Origin: Glaciecola sp041380235
GTDB lineage: Bacteria > Pseudomonadota > Gammaproteobacteria > Enterobacterales > Alteromonadaceae
Assembly (NCBI RefSeq): GCF_041380235.1
Contig: NZ_JBGIYY010000014.1
Span: 1-64,000, forward strand
DNA length: 64,000 nt
Direction of reading: 5' to 3'
Both the position numbers and the translations under genes were made by a program. Positions 25,873 to 34,624 of the stretch are shown here, piece by piece (position 1 is the stretch's first letter; the number at the start of each line of letters is the position of its first letter). The notes under the pieces are model-generated. The model saw nothing but the letters and a program-made list of their open reading frames with translations. It ran no database searches and was not told the origin of the DNA.

Positions 25873-26451
25873 TTAAAAGGTCACATAGATATGCGAATTA
25901 ACATGAGTAAGCGCTGATATGCGAGATTCTTGCGCATCCAGCGTTGTCGCAAAGTCTCCCTGACCTGTGGCATGCAGTTCCAACACTTCAATACGCTGTT
26001 CAGTCTCGCAATGTAAAAACGCAACACCAATACCAGTGCTTTCTAAGTCTGTTTGTAGCATGCGCATGTTAACCGTCGCTTCATTTTGTTCAATGGCGTT
26101 TTTATGCAGAGATACCTGCAAGGTAAATTGCTCGTTAGCTCTCTTTAACAATGCCGGTTCGGTGCTAGCGGCAATTTGCTTAGGGCTCTGTAACATTGAT
26201 ATTTGCATCAAGACAAATCTATATTTGCGGCGGTAGTCAATGCTTTTGTTTATCAAAATTAAGGCATCTTTGGCAGTCGATGTACTTGGTGCTTTGACAC
26301 AATTAACAATATCATTGAAGCTCAACCGCTGAAATTTAGCAGGCCCGTCGCTCGATATACTATTAGCGCGCAAAGCATCACGCTTCAGTTGTTCGTAAGC
26401 CTGTAGCGCAATAAAAACTTGTTCATCTACTGGGGCTTTTTGTGCACTCAT
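25873..26451 (-). CDS. Unknown cytoplasmic protein of operon B
   Basis: This 192-residue protein is not recognised. It has no signal or membrane segment. The first two thirds are helical, and the last third looks strand-rich (IGVAFLHCETEQRIEVLEL, HVNSHIYVTF). It overlaps the end of the 524-residue gene by four bases (ATGA) and precedes the Lon-like gene by three. The three products are therefore probably made together and may interact. Confidence 0.6.
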   Translation of the reverse strand: MSAQKAPVDEQVFIALQAYEQLKRDALRANSISSDGPAKFQRLSFNDIVNCVKAPSTSTAKDALILINKSIDYRRKYRFVLMQISMLQSPKQIAASTEPALLKRANEQFTLQVSLHKNAIEQNEATVNMRMLQTDLESTGIGVAFLHCETEQRIEVLELHATGQGDFATTLDAQESRISALTHVNSHIYVTF

Positions 26452-28022
26452 GGCAACATCCTCTCTAATAACTCTCTAGAGAATATGAAACCATCAGACC
26501 GATATTTTTCAAATAATGCTTCATTTATACTAAGCACACCCGAATTATTTGCGAATAGACGCCGAAGAATATCGGATAACTGCAGCAGCGCCAAGGTTCT
26601 ATCGGTATATATTTGTGTATTTTCAATGAGTGACTGCGGGGTAAAGCCCTGTCGATTGTTTTGCTGATAAGCAGCTTTGCAGGCCCTTAATAAGGGCGGA
26701 TGCTGCAATAATATCTGACTGACGCTATTGCTATCAGTATTCTCAGCTATTGAGATGAACGCTCCTGAGTGCCTGAGTTCATCAACAAACTGGTTCATCG
26801 CGCGCTGATTCGCCGCTAATAGGCTCAGTGCTTGCTCCGGCTGTTTTTGCAATAAGACATGCAGCACTGCGTAAAAGGTAATTTCGTTTAAGGCAATCTG
26901 CCCACTAAACTTTTGGATCTGATCTGCATATTGATTGTCCTCTGGTAGTTCGAGCTTATCTTTGTATAGGCTTTTGTTTCGCTGCGCTTGAATCGCTTTT
27001 GCCTGCAGCGAACCAAGCACGTTATAGCGTAAAACTGTGAGGGGAAAGATAACGCTCTGAGTCGGGTATTCACCAATCAGTTGCAAACGCTCAGCCTGCT
27101 GTTTGCTAATAAGCTTGGGGGTATCGTAAAGCGCGTGTAGGTCAATCTGTTCTGCAAAAAAGGTTTCTACTGATTCAAACACATGCTCATTAGCGTAGAG
27201 CTGATCGAAATCTTCAGAAAAGCTTATCGCCTGTCCATGCTCTGCTTTGGCGATGGCCTCCTGAAATTGAAAAACATCCTTAACCACCGTAGTAAAACGC
27301 TCTGCCCCGTCGCGTTTGCCCATCGACTGCCATATTTGCAACATGTGCTGATCTGAAAAATGTGGGACATTATGCTCGACTAGCCACTTGCTTAAAAAAT
27401 GAAACTTTTGCTGCGCCTTTGCCGCCGGTAAATGATCGGCTAAATAATCATAAATATTTTTTTGCAGAATCGACGCCATATTTTGAATAGCGTTAAAACC
27501 ATTACCGTTTAGCTCGTCAAATAATCGCTCAAAGACATTCGGCAGGATTGTCACTAACCACTCCATACAAACGCCCAATAAATTGGCGCGGCTCGGATGA
27601 ATAGTAAATGCATGCTGGTGTATCTGAATCACTAAATTGGTGTTGTGCGGATCCTCATCAGGGCTTGCCTGCATCGTTATTGAGGCTTTGCTCAGATGAC
27701 AGGCATCTTCGCCAAGTAGCTCAAAATAACGGCGCATACTTTTCGCTGTTATCGCCTCTTCAATATAAAAATATTCGAATATTGATTTAGCACTGCCAGT
27801 GTTAATGATGGCCCAACATAGATGGCTTAGTTCAAAACACAGGCTGGCATAATTGCGACAAACAATGTGCCGGGCGAATTTGTCCACACTCTTGTCTGTG
27901 AATTTTTGTTGATGCTGACCTAGTGCATGATAAAAAGGCGTTTCTCTTAGTAAGGCAAAGTCGGCTTTTAGGGTATCGCTGACATCTACCGCAAAAACAG
28001 CACTCTCTCTACTAACGTCCAT
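26448..28022 (-). CDS. Large unknown helical protein of operon B
   Basis: This 524-residue protein has no signal peptide, membrane helix or known nucleotide-binding motif. It looks almost entirely helical, with segments such as FELSHLCWAIINTG, MEWLVTILPNVFERLFDELN and ALLQLSDILRRLFANN. This suggests an alpha-helical scaffold or substrate-recognition subunit. The gene is 57 bases downstream of the FHA gene and translationally coupled to the 192-residue gene. It could be a phosphorylation target or FHA ligand of the adjacent kinase, by context only. Confidence 0.6.
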   Translation of the reverse strand: MDVSRESAVFAVDVSDTLKADFALLRETPFYHALGQHQQKFTDKSVDKFARHIVCRNYASLCFELSHLCWAIINTGSAKSIFEYFYIEEAITAKSMRRYFELLGEDACHLSKASITMQASPDEDPHNTNLVIQIHQHAFTIHPSRANLLGVCMEWLVTILPNVFERLFDELNGNGFNAIQNMASILQKNIYDYLADHLPAAKAQQKFHFLSKWLVEHNVPHFSDQHMLQIWQSMGKRDGAERFTTVVKDVFQFQEAIAKAEHGQAISFSEDFDQLYANEHVFESVETFFAEQIDLHALYDTPKLISKQQAERLQLIGEYPTQSVIFPLTVLRYNVLGSLQAKAIQAQRNKSLYKDKLELPEDNQYADQIQKFSGQIALNEITFYAVLHVLLQKQPEQALSLLAANQRAMNQFVDELRHSGAFISIAENTDSNSVSQILLQHPPLLRACKAAYQQNNRQGFTPQSLIENTQIYTDRTLALLQLSDILRRLFANNSGVLSINEALFEKYRSDGFIFSRELLERMLP

Positions 28023-28078
28023 GATGCACGGCGCCTAAGGAGATGCGGCATGATACCCCAATAACGTTAATGCGCAGC

Positions 28079-30385
28079 TTAGGCATCCTCAGCATCTCGA
28101 GATTGAAGTTGAAAAGTGTCAGCGTTGTTGCGACGCCGCCGCGGACCGTCTTGTAAATATTCGTCAATTAATACATGCTGCTGTTTGTATTTAAGCTCGC
28201 ATGGCAATACCAACGGAACAATGCCATAAAGCCTTTCGTCGTTGCACCATAGTGCTTCTTCGTCTGTTGTAGTTTCATTCACTAAAGGGGCTAAACTAGC
28301 GGTTTGACCCAGCCATATCCGCGCCAAGCCCACATGTTTTTTCTTCTGTTGCAAGTCATCTAAGCTCAAAATACGAAGCTTATCGGTTTTTAGGTCTAGG
28401 GCCAGCACAAAATCGGCTTGGCATAACACCAACGAAGCGCGCATAGTTTGCATATAGTCAGGCCATGCTCTCGCTAACTCAGCCATATCCAGGGTGTGCT
28501 GTAACTGCTTGCTAATATTGATTTGTAACAGGCTGCTGCTCTTATCAATAGCCACCTCTAGCTTCACTGCACTTAATTCTGAGTTTGCACCTAGGTAAAT
28601 AGTATCGCCATTAGTGAGCGCAGTCTCCGTATGTTTAATAAGTTGCTTGCCATCTAAATAGTCTGTCTTGGCTTTGCTGCCTTTTAAAAAAGTACCGTTG
28701 GTACTACCAGAATCTTCTAGAAAAAAGCCATCACCTCGCATGAGCACTTTACACTGTTTTCCTACTCTCGAGAGTGCTTTATGATTGATATAAAAGCGAA
28801 TGCCAGCATTAATTATATGCGTGCTTGGCATGGGTGCCTCAGCACCTTGGTATCGACCTAGCTCCAGCTGACTCAGTGAGCTGATGACACAGGTATCGCT
28901 AGTGTTTAAATCAGTGAGCTCTAGATAATGATGGGTTTGCACAAAATCAACGTTAATCTTTTGCACCAAGCGCTTAATGGCTTTATGTTGGCGTTTGAGT
29001 TTTTTCTCCAATGCGCTTTCATGCAGTGCTTGATATGCTTGACGTAAAGCTTTAATAGGCTGGTTGTTGCGATAATTATTCATAGCTTTTGCGACTTTAT
29101 TGCGCACCCATTGCTCTTTTTCACTGAAGGCTTTTTGGCTGGATTCCTGTGTGGCAATTTTATCAATTAAGCTTTTGGCAAGCGCTGCGTCGCTATTTAA
29201 GTTAAGAGCCTTACTAATAAACAATTTGGCGGTGGTCACATCGCCTGCTTCAAAAAACAGCTTCGCCTGTTTTTCAAGCTCATTTGATTCGCGCTGTAAC
29301 CTCTGCCAGTAGCTGTATTGATTTCCCCACTTCTTTTGTAAAGCAAACCAAGGCGAACGAGCCTGCTCATATACCGCCAACCATTTATCGACTGACTTAA
29401 GCTGCGCATAATTCTCTAATTTATAGTGAAACATTTGCCGTTTAACTAGCAACACCAAAAGCAATGCAGCGGCGAGAAACAACAGCAAACTTGATATCAA
29501 CGACGGCGTATAAGGATTACCTAAACGCGACACCACAAACTCATTGCTTTGGCGCTGATACTCATTAACGATATCAATGTTCCGCTCATCAAAAAACGCG
29601 ATCAATAGCTGGTTAAATTGTGACTGCGTCAGCGATGACGATACTGAAAAGTGCGTTTCCATAACAGGAAAATACGCGGACAGCCGGCCACTTTGCTTTT
29701 GGCTTTTGGTGAGGGTCAACTTAGTGCCGGTAGTAGCGGTCAATACAAACGTCGAAAATGGCGCGACTTCGTCAAGCGTAAAGCCTTTCAATATCAGGGC
29801 AAAATCGTTTCGCTGAACTACGCTCTGCAGGCGTTGGCTAATGACTTGACCAAGATCCGTTGCAAGGCTTTTTAGTTGTCCTTGGTCAATACCACTGGCG
29901 CCATTGCCGCTTTGCTGCCTGACCTCATTACCATCATTACCCGACAATACCTTTAACTCAAAAGATTCATAATTTTGAAATGACAGAGGGTCAATTAAGC
30001 TGACGCGCAAAGATGTATCATTGGCATGTTTGAATAGCCCGTAAAATAAAACTAACTCAACGTCTGGGGCTTGTTGAGCAACTTCTGTTAGCACCTCTTG
30101 AACGCTGTTTTTACCACATAAATTAATATCGCAATTAGCAAATACCCGGTCGCTCGCCACAATTTGATCAAGCTCTTGAATAAGTTTGGTGCTGATCCCA
30201 TCACGAATGACAGCGTTTATATTCTCACTGCTAAGAACAGCTGGTGAGCTATGACCATCTGGAATGAGCATAATTTGCCAATTTTTAGCCAGCGCACTGG
30301 GCGCCATCACACACAGCGCGCATAGCCAAATCAGCTTTAAGCTACGTTTTTGAAAACTAAAAAAAGTGCTAATCGCTTGTTTCAC
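28079..30385 (-). CDS. Membrane FHA-domain protein with large periplasmic domain, operon B
   Basis: This 768-residue protein has a signal peptide (cleavage after SALA near residue 33) and a periplasmic domain to about 290. A membrane helix lies near 293-315 (SLLLFLAAALLLVLLV). A cytoplasmic helical region follows (about 320-480), then an FHA domain at about 505-610 with LGR, SRVGKQC and SGSTNGTFLKG; the Ser/Arg and Asn-Gly-Thr phosphothreonine-binding residues are kept. A C-terminal GAF-like domain (about 640-745) follows, then an RRRR motif. FHA domains bind phosphothreonine, so the kinase encoded just upstream (17-base gene overlap) is the obvious partner. The periplasmic half might sense a signal or contact operon A products. 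The GAF assignment is tentative. Confidence 0.78.
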   Translation of the reverse strand: MKQAISTFFSFQKRSLKLIWLCALCVMAPSALAKNWQIMLIPDGHSSPAVLSSENINAVIRDGISTKLIQELDQIVASDRVFANCDINLCGKNSVQEVLTEVAQQAPDVELVLFYGLFKHANDTSLRVSLIDPLSFQNYESFELKVLSGNDGNEVRQQSGNGASGIDQGQLKSLATDLGQVISQRLQSVVQRNDFALILKGFTLDEVAPFSTFVLTATTGTKLTLTKSQKQSGRLSAYFPVMETHFSVSSSLTQSQFNQLLIAFFDERNIDIVNEYQRQSNEFVVSRLGNPYTPSLISSLLLFLAAALLLVLLVKRQMFHYKLENYAQLKSVDKWLAVYEQARSPWFALQKKWGNQYSYWQRLQRESNELEKQAKLFFEAGDVTTAKLFISKALNLNSDAALAKSLIDKIATQESSQKAFSEKEQWVRNKVAKAMNNYRNNQPIKALRQAYQALHESALEKKLKRQHKAIKRLVQKINVDFVQTHHYLELTDLNTSDTCVISSLSQLELGRYQGAEAPMPSTHIINAGIRFYINHKALSRVGKQCKVLMRGDGFFLEDSGSTNGTFLKGSKAKTDYLDGKQLIKHTETALTNGDTIYLGANSELSAVKLEVAIDKSSSLLQINISKQLQHTLDMAELARAWPDYMQTMRASLVLCQADFVLALDLKTDKLRILSLDDLQQKKKHVGLARIWLGQTASLAPLVNETTTDEEALWCNDERLYGIVPLVLPCELKYKQQHVLIDEYLQDGPRRRRNNADTFQLQSRDAEDA

Positions 30386-32843
30386 GTTTAACTAATCGAA
30401 ATCCTGTAGTCATGGAGCGCGCTGTTTTCAGCAGCCGTGATAATGGCTGTTGCTCTATGTGTTGTTGAGTGTCCATCCAAGCACCGCCAACTGCCGGTGC
30501 CTGATCGCATCTTTGCAGCCCAAGTTTGACGTCTTGCCAGCAGTCTTGCAACCATTCTTGTGCGTTTCCATAAACATGTCGCAGGCCAAATGGACCGGCA
30601 GCAAGACCATTAACGGGCATTGTACTATTTTCAAACTGACGACGGGTGCTTTGGCAATTTTGACAATGTATATTCTTTACGCCCAGCGGCGTTCCTTCTT
30701 CACTAAACGCAAACGCTAACCACTGAGCCATTGTTGGCAACGCAAACTCTGCATCTAAGGCATCATTAAGGTAAGGAATAAAGTCCTCTGTGATGTCATA
30801 CCAATTCACATTCACCACCGGATGATCGTTGCCTAGCATTGCGCGCCGCTCTGCGCTAGTGCTAATGGTTTTAGCCTGCCGGCATTTTCCTGCATTTACG
30901 CACGCAAGCCATATACCTTGACTTACTTCTTCTGACATAACGTAAAATGAAGCAGGCTTGATACCTTGCTCTTTTGCAATAGGATTGTGTGTTTGAGTGG
31001 CGGTATTAATCAAGTTAAAAGTAAGTTCATAGACATTATTGGTTTTAGGGTCGCTAAGTGTGTATACAAGATTGCCTTGTGCATCTAAACGATCTATTTT
31101 TTTCTGCGATAGTGACGGCACTCCTAGTTGTAATTGGGGATTCGTTTGCGGCACAACTTCGGTTAATGAATCAGCTAAACGAGTATCGGCTTGCACAAAA
31201 CTCTTACTAGGCTGCACATAAGTCCGCCTGCTTTCTTGCTGCGCAGTGGCGACCATTACTTCTTTGCTCTGAAGGTCCTCATTCCTGCTAGGCTGAGCAC
31301 TATCGACCACGCTGGATGTTTGTGGCTGAGATGCTGGCTGGGTCAGCGCAGATTCAGCTTGCTCATAAATAAGTGGGTTATCGGGATACCACACAAATAT
31401 CAGTAGCGCTACTATGCTGGCAACAGCAAATGCGCTTAGCTTGTTGGCGGCCAACCAAGACTGCACCTTAAAATGTTCGGATAAGCAGCTCTGCAGACGG
31501 GCCTTGTCTCCAGCCCCTTGCATCAGGCCCTGCTCCACTAACTTTTTTGCCGTTTGTCGCGTTAGGCGATTGCCATAGGTAAGTGCATAAGCATGTAAAT
31601 TTTGTGCCCAGTTTAGGAATGCCGCATTTTGTTTGTCACTTCTTAAGAATGCTTCAGCCTCAGTAGCTAAGCCTTGCAATACAAGTTCTGGCGATGAAAT
31701 CTTATCGCGTAATTGATGGCGCTCGATAAGTGTGACAGCTGCGGCATCATCCACCTTACCTTTGAGCAGTAATACCTCAATGAGGGATTGTTTTATTTGG
31801 ATGATTTCTTCACTCAATTGTGCATTTTGCGTAAACAGCATGGTGGCATTTGCAAGGTCAACATCATCACTTTCATGACTGGTAGCGTCTGCACCCAAAC
31901 AGGCCTGCTCTAATGCTTGATACCATTGAACTGCGGATGCATAGCGAGCGCTAGGTTCGTTTGCGAGACCTTTTCGTAAGACTGAATCCAGTGCCGGGTT
32001 TTGCACAATTACCGCGGCGCTCAGCCATCGCTCATGGGCACTATGAATAAGGGCATTAACACTAAGCTGTATTTCAGGTGACGTGGGGTTCGCTAAGGCC
32101 TCTAATTGCTCTGCGCTCAACAGATTTTGATGCAGTTCGCCACTTAACGCTGCACAAGCAATGCTGCTTAAGGCATATATATCGCTGGCAGCTGTAAGCT
32201 GCATAAGCCCCTCACGCTGCTCTGGGCTGGTATACAGCGCCGTGCCCAACCGCTCCCTATCAGCGCTTAAAAAGCCTTCTTGCTTGATATCGAGTACGGC
32301 CGCAAAATCAATAATCTGCCAAAGTGAATCAGCATCTTGAATGATATTTTGAGGGTGTAAATCACAGTGCAAAAAACCTTGTTTGTGCATACTGCTGACA
32401 GCAGCAGTGACTTGCTTAAAAACGAGCAGTGCATCGCTTGGCCGCAGCGGACCGCCGATATTATGTAAGTGTTGATGCAGTGTTTGAACATACAGCGGCA
32501 TGCACAAATAGGGCATATTACTCACTGCGCCAGAATCTATACATTGCGCAATACCCCCGGTACCCGCAAACCTGGTTAAGTACGAAATTTCTTTGAAAAC
32601 ATACTTTGCCCCTAGCGCCGTTTTCGCAAGTTTTAATGCCATCGGCTCCGCCACATCTTTCGAGCTTACTCGAAACACATCAGCATGCTCGTGCCTGCTG
32701 AGCACAGCATCAATAATAAAGCCCGGAATGTGAGGGGTTTTTGTCGTCATCAAATACGAGTTACTTTGCTTATTTAACCAATATAACAACAAAGCGTTTT
32801 TAGCGGTGCTGTCAGGCCTTTGACGCAGTATTGCGCACATCAA
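30369..32843 (-). CDS. Ser/Thr protein kinase fused to an FGE/SUMF1 domain, operon B
   Basis: This protein of up to 824 residues has an N-terminal kinase domain (about 40-310) with the ATP lysine in MALKLAK and the helix-C glutamate in FKEISYL. The catalytic loop is HCDLHPQNII (HRD variant, Asp and Asn kept). IDFA replaces DFG with the metal Asp kept, and SPEQREG replaces APE. It therefore looks active. A helical region, a membrane helix near 472-492 and a Gln/Ser-rich linker follow. The formylglycine-generating-enzyme-like domain (about 610-820) contains FYVMSEEVSQG, HPVVNVNWYD, YGNAQEWLQDCW and GGAW. The domain would be periplasmic and is probably a binding module rather than a modifying enzyme. 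Starts at 32840 or 32750 (MTTKTPHIPGF) are both possible. No phosphatase gene was seen nearby. Confidence 0.85.
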   Translation of the reverse strand: MMCAILRQRPDSTAKNALLLYWLNKQSNSYLMTTKTPHIPGFIIDAVLSRHEHADVFRVSSKDVAEPMALKLAKTALGAKYVFKEISYLTRFAGTGGIAQCIDSGAVSNMPYLCMPLYVQTLHQHLHNIGGPLRPSDALLVFKQVTAAVSSMHKQGFLHCDLHPQNIIQDADSLWQIIDFAAVLDIKQEGFLSADRERLGTALYTSPEQREGLMQLTAASDIYALSSIACAALSGELHQNLLSAEQLEALANPTSPEIQLSVNALIHSAHERWLSAAVIVQNPALDSVLRKGLANEPSARYASAVQWYQALEQACLGADATSHESDDVDLANATMLFTQNAQLSEEIIQIKQSLIEVLLLKGKVDDAAAVTLIERHQLRDKISSPELVLQGLATEAEAFLRSDKQNAAFLNWAQNLHAYALTYGNRLTRQTAKKLVEQGLMQGAGDKARLQSCLSEHFKVQSWLAANKLSAFAVASIVALLIFVWYPDNPLIYEQAESALTQPASQPQTSSVVDSAQPSRNEDLQSKEVMVATAQQESRRTYVQPSKSFVQADTRLADSLTEVVPQTNPQLQLGVPSLSQKKIDRLDAQGNLVYTLSDPKTNNVYELTFNLINTATQTHNPIAKEQGIKPASFYVMSEEVSQGIWLACVNAGKCRQAKTISTSAERRAMLGNDHPVVNVNWYDITEDFIPYLNDALDAEFALPTMAQWLAFAFSEEGTPLGVKNIHCQNCQSTRRQFENSTMPVNGLAAGPFGLRHVYGNAQEWLQDCWQDVKLGLQRCDQAPAVGGAWMDTQQHIEQQPLSRLLKTARSMTTGFRLVKRETSD

Positions 32844-32865
32844 AACCTATATGCAAATAACTTGC

Positions 32866-33387
32866 CTAGCCTGCTGACAAATCCCTAATGTTTATTTTCG
32901 CGTTAAATTGAGTTTCCCACTGGGCAATTTTTTGATCGATGTCATCGTTGAGCCGAGCAGGAATTGGCTCTAAAGCGCTCGTTGTAGCGGGATGTATCAG
33001 CTTGTTCTGCTGAGTTTCTTTTTGTTGAGTATTCCCAGCTTGAGTAGATTCATTCTGTGGCCACGTTGATGAAATGGTTTGGGCTTTGGTGAAGCGCAAA
33101 GCGTTGTGCATTTTAAGTTCAGATAAACGAGCTTGAATAGTTTGCGCCTCAGCCTTTGTAATAAAGCGCTCTGCTTCAAATGCAATCGCGTTTGGTGCTA
33201 CTTGATTGCTTTGCGCAAGCTTATTGGAATACTCAATAAGCTTATTGAGCGCAAACAACATAGCAAAGCAAACAAGTAACATGCACAACAATAAACCATA
33301 GCTTCGATATTTTAATGTCTCTTTAAGGCGAGAGTTTATACCCTTAGGTTTGCCCTGTTGCTGTTTTGATGGAGTCATTGCTTTCAT
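32866..33387 (-). CDS. Single-pass membrane protein of operon B (unknown)
   Basis: This 173-residue protein has a basic cytoplasmic tail (KQQQGKPKGINSRLKETLKYR), one membrane helix at about 33-52 (LLLCMLLVCFAMLFALNKLI) and a periplasmic part. That part has a coiled stretch (RFITKAEAQTIQARLSELK), a Gln/Thr-rich linker and a terminal amphipathic segment. Its layout is like that of the 176-residue protein in operon A. It lies 27 bases after the ExbD/TolR-like gene and ahead of the kinase gene. A subunit of the membrane complex is likely. Confidence 0.62.
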   Translation of the reverse strand: MKAMTPSKQQQGKPKGINSRLKETLKYRSYGLLLCMLLVCFAMLFALNKLIEYSNKLAQSNQVAPNAIAFEAERFITKAEAQTIQARLSELKMHNALRFTKAQTISSTWPQNESTQAGNTQQKETQQNKLIHPATTSALEPIPARLNDDIDQKIAQWETQFNAKINIRDLSAG

Positions 33388-33414
33388 CGTGATGGCCTGC
33401 TTTAATTTTTACAA

Positions 33415-33966
33415 TCAACTGCCACTTACTAGAGCGAGCTTATCAACACGTTCAGAAAATGCTTTTTGCCAGTTGTCATCCATAGCGGTAATTTGTATGT
33501 CTTTATCTTGAAAATCTTTGTGCACTTGCATTACCTCAGCAAAAGATAGGTCAGGCACAACGGCGACTACAGTGGCTTTATCTGGGTTGACGTTTTGAAG
33601 TGCCTGAGGCTGCAAACTTGCATCGTAATATTGGCCTTTGTAGTGAAAAATAAAGGTTACTAAACTCGCTGCGTTTTGACTATCTACACTAGTATCCTGT
33701 TCATCTTGTTGATTGTCCGCTTGAGACAATGACAAGCGACTCTGGGCTAATATTGACTCAAGAGCCTTATTTGCATCAGCTTGCTTAGCCATGGTGTGCA
33801 CAGGTACTTCAGAATAGATATCCATGTCCTTTCCTGCGCTAATCGATAGCAAGGCAAGGATCAGCAAAGAGAAAAACGCCATAGACAAGCCAAGTGCGAC
33901 CTCAGTCATTGCTTGGGTATTGGTATCGCCTGTTGCATTTAGGAATTTGCTCAAAATGCTTTTCAC
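33415..33966 (-). CDS. ExbD/TolR-like membrane protein, first gene of operon B
   Basis: This 183-residue protein starts on GTG. A short cytoplasmic tail precedes one membrane helix at about 20-43 (TEVALGLSMAFFSLLILALL). A periplasmic domain from about 100 carries the ExbD/TolR pattern: VTFIFHYKGQYYDASLQP, then VVAVVPDLSFAEVMQV and DIQITAMDDNW. In ExbD, TolR and MotB an aspartate in the helix carries protons. No Asp is seen there; the only acidic residue is the Glu of TEV at its cytoplasmic edge. This could be a substituted proton carrier or a non-conducting variant. It is the natural partner of the MotA/TolQ-like protein at 17358-17873, which links the two operons. Confidence 0.65.
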   Translation of the reverse strand: MKSILSKFLNATGDTNTQAMTEVALGLSMAFFSLLILALLSISAGKDMDIYSEVPVHTMAKQADANKALESILAQSRLSLSQADNQQDEQDTSVDSQNAASLVTFIFHYKGQYYDASLQPQALQNVNPDKATVVAVVPDLSFAEVMQVHKDFQDKDIQITAMDDNWQKAFSERVDKLALVSGS

Positions 33967-34151
33967 CTTCAGTTATAAGTGCCTAACTGAGGGTATGAAA
34001 CCATTTGCGTGCTTTTTTAAATTCTAGGTCGGTACATCGAGCATAACCTGATCGTAAAAGACACTGACGCGCAAAAGTTCTAATATTTATTGAACGAATC
34101 ATCAGTCTATAATATTGTTTAAAAAATGTGCTTCTTCAAACAAATAAGATT

Positions 34152-34502
34152 ATGACTACCTTACGAAATATCCTTGTTGTATTTATCCTCTGCACTTTTA
34201 ACCTGGGCGCTAGCGTGACTTTTGCGCAAAAAGTTAACTTTTTAGATGGTTACTGGTTTAGCGAGGAATATCAATATGGCTTCAAAATAGAAGGTGCTGA
34301 AGGCATTGCCGTTGTGACAAATAGTCCCAACTACTCGCCCGGGCAGGTAATGTTGCGCTTCACCTCCAACAAAGATGGTGATTTCGTAGGACAGCAAATT
34401 TTCACAGACGGCAATTGGCGGAATATCTCAGGCAAAATCGTTAACGAAAATACCATTGAGCTAGAGGGTGGTGGCTACGTCTGGAAAATGGTGAGGCGTT
34501 AA
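34152..34502 (+). CDS. Small secreted protein of unknown function
   Basis: The ATG at 34152 was chosen over an upstream in-frame GTG because it places a normal signal peptide first (MTTLRNILVVFILCTF, cleavage after VTFA near residue 23). The mature protein of about 93 residues looks like a small beta-barrel (FLDGYWFSEEYQYGFKIEG, IELEGGGYVWKMVRR). Lipocalin-like small secreted proteins share such patterns, but no family is recognised. It diverges from operon B and stands alone. Confidence 0.6.
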   Translation: MTTLRNILVVFILCTFNLGASVTFAQKVNFLDGYWFSEEYQYGFKIEGAEGIAVVTNSPNYSPGQVMLRFTSNKDGDFVGQQIFTDGNWRNISGKIVNENTIELEGGGYVWKMVRR

Positions 34503-34569
34503 CCAATAATCTAATCGTCGATAAACCATGTAACTGACAACCGCACTAGCAAGAAACTCCTGTCATAAA

Positions 34570-34601
34570 AAAGCCCCAAAACCATTTGGTGTTGGGGCTT
34601 T
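34570..34601 (-). terminator. Terminator of the isocitrate dehydrogenase gene
   Basis: AAAGCCCCAA pairs with TTGGGGCTTT, with extra inner pairing (ACC/GGT). On the minus strand the stem is followed by a TTTTTT run. It lies 24 bases past the stop codon at 34625 and may also stop the convergent small gene. Confidence 0.85.
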
Positions 34602-34624
34602 GCGTTGTATCTTTTTATAAAGTG

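Noticed and set aside
15366..33966. Zorya defence system or type VI secretion cluster
   Set aside because: TolQ/TolR-like, kinase and FHA genes recall both. Zorya's helicase/nuclease partners and OmpA-type ZorB are absent, and no Tss baseplate, sheath or ClpV gene is present.
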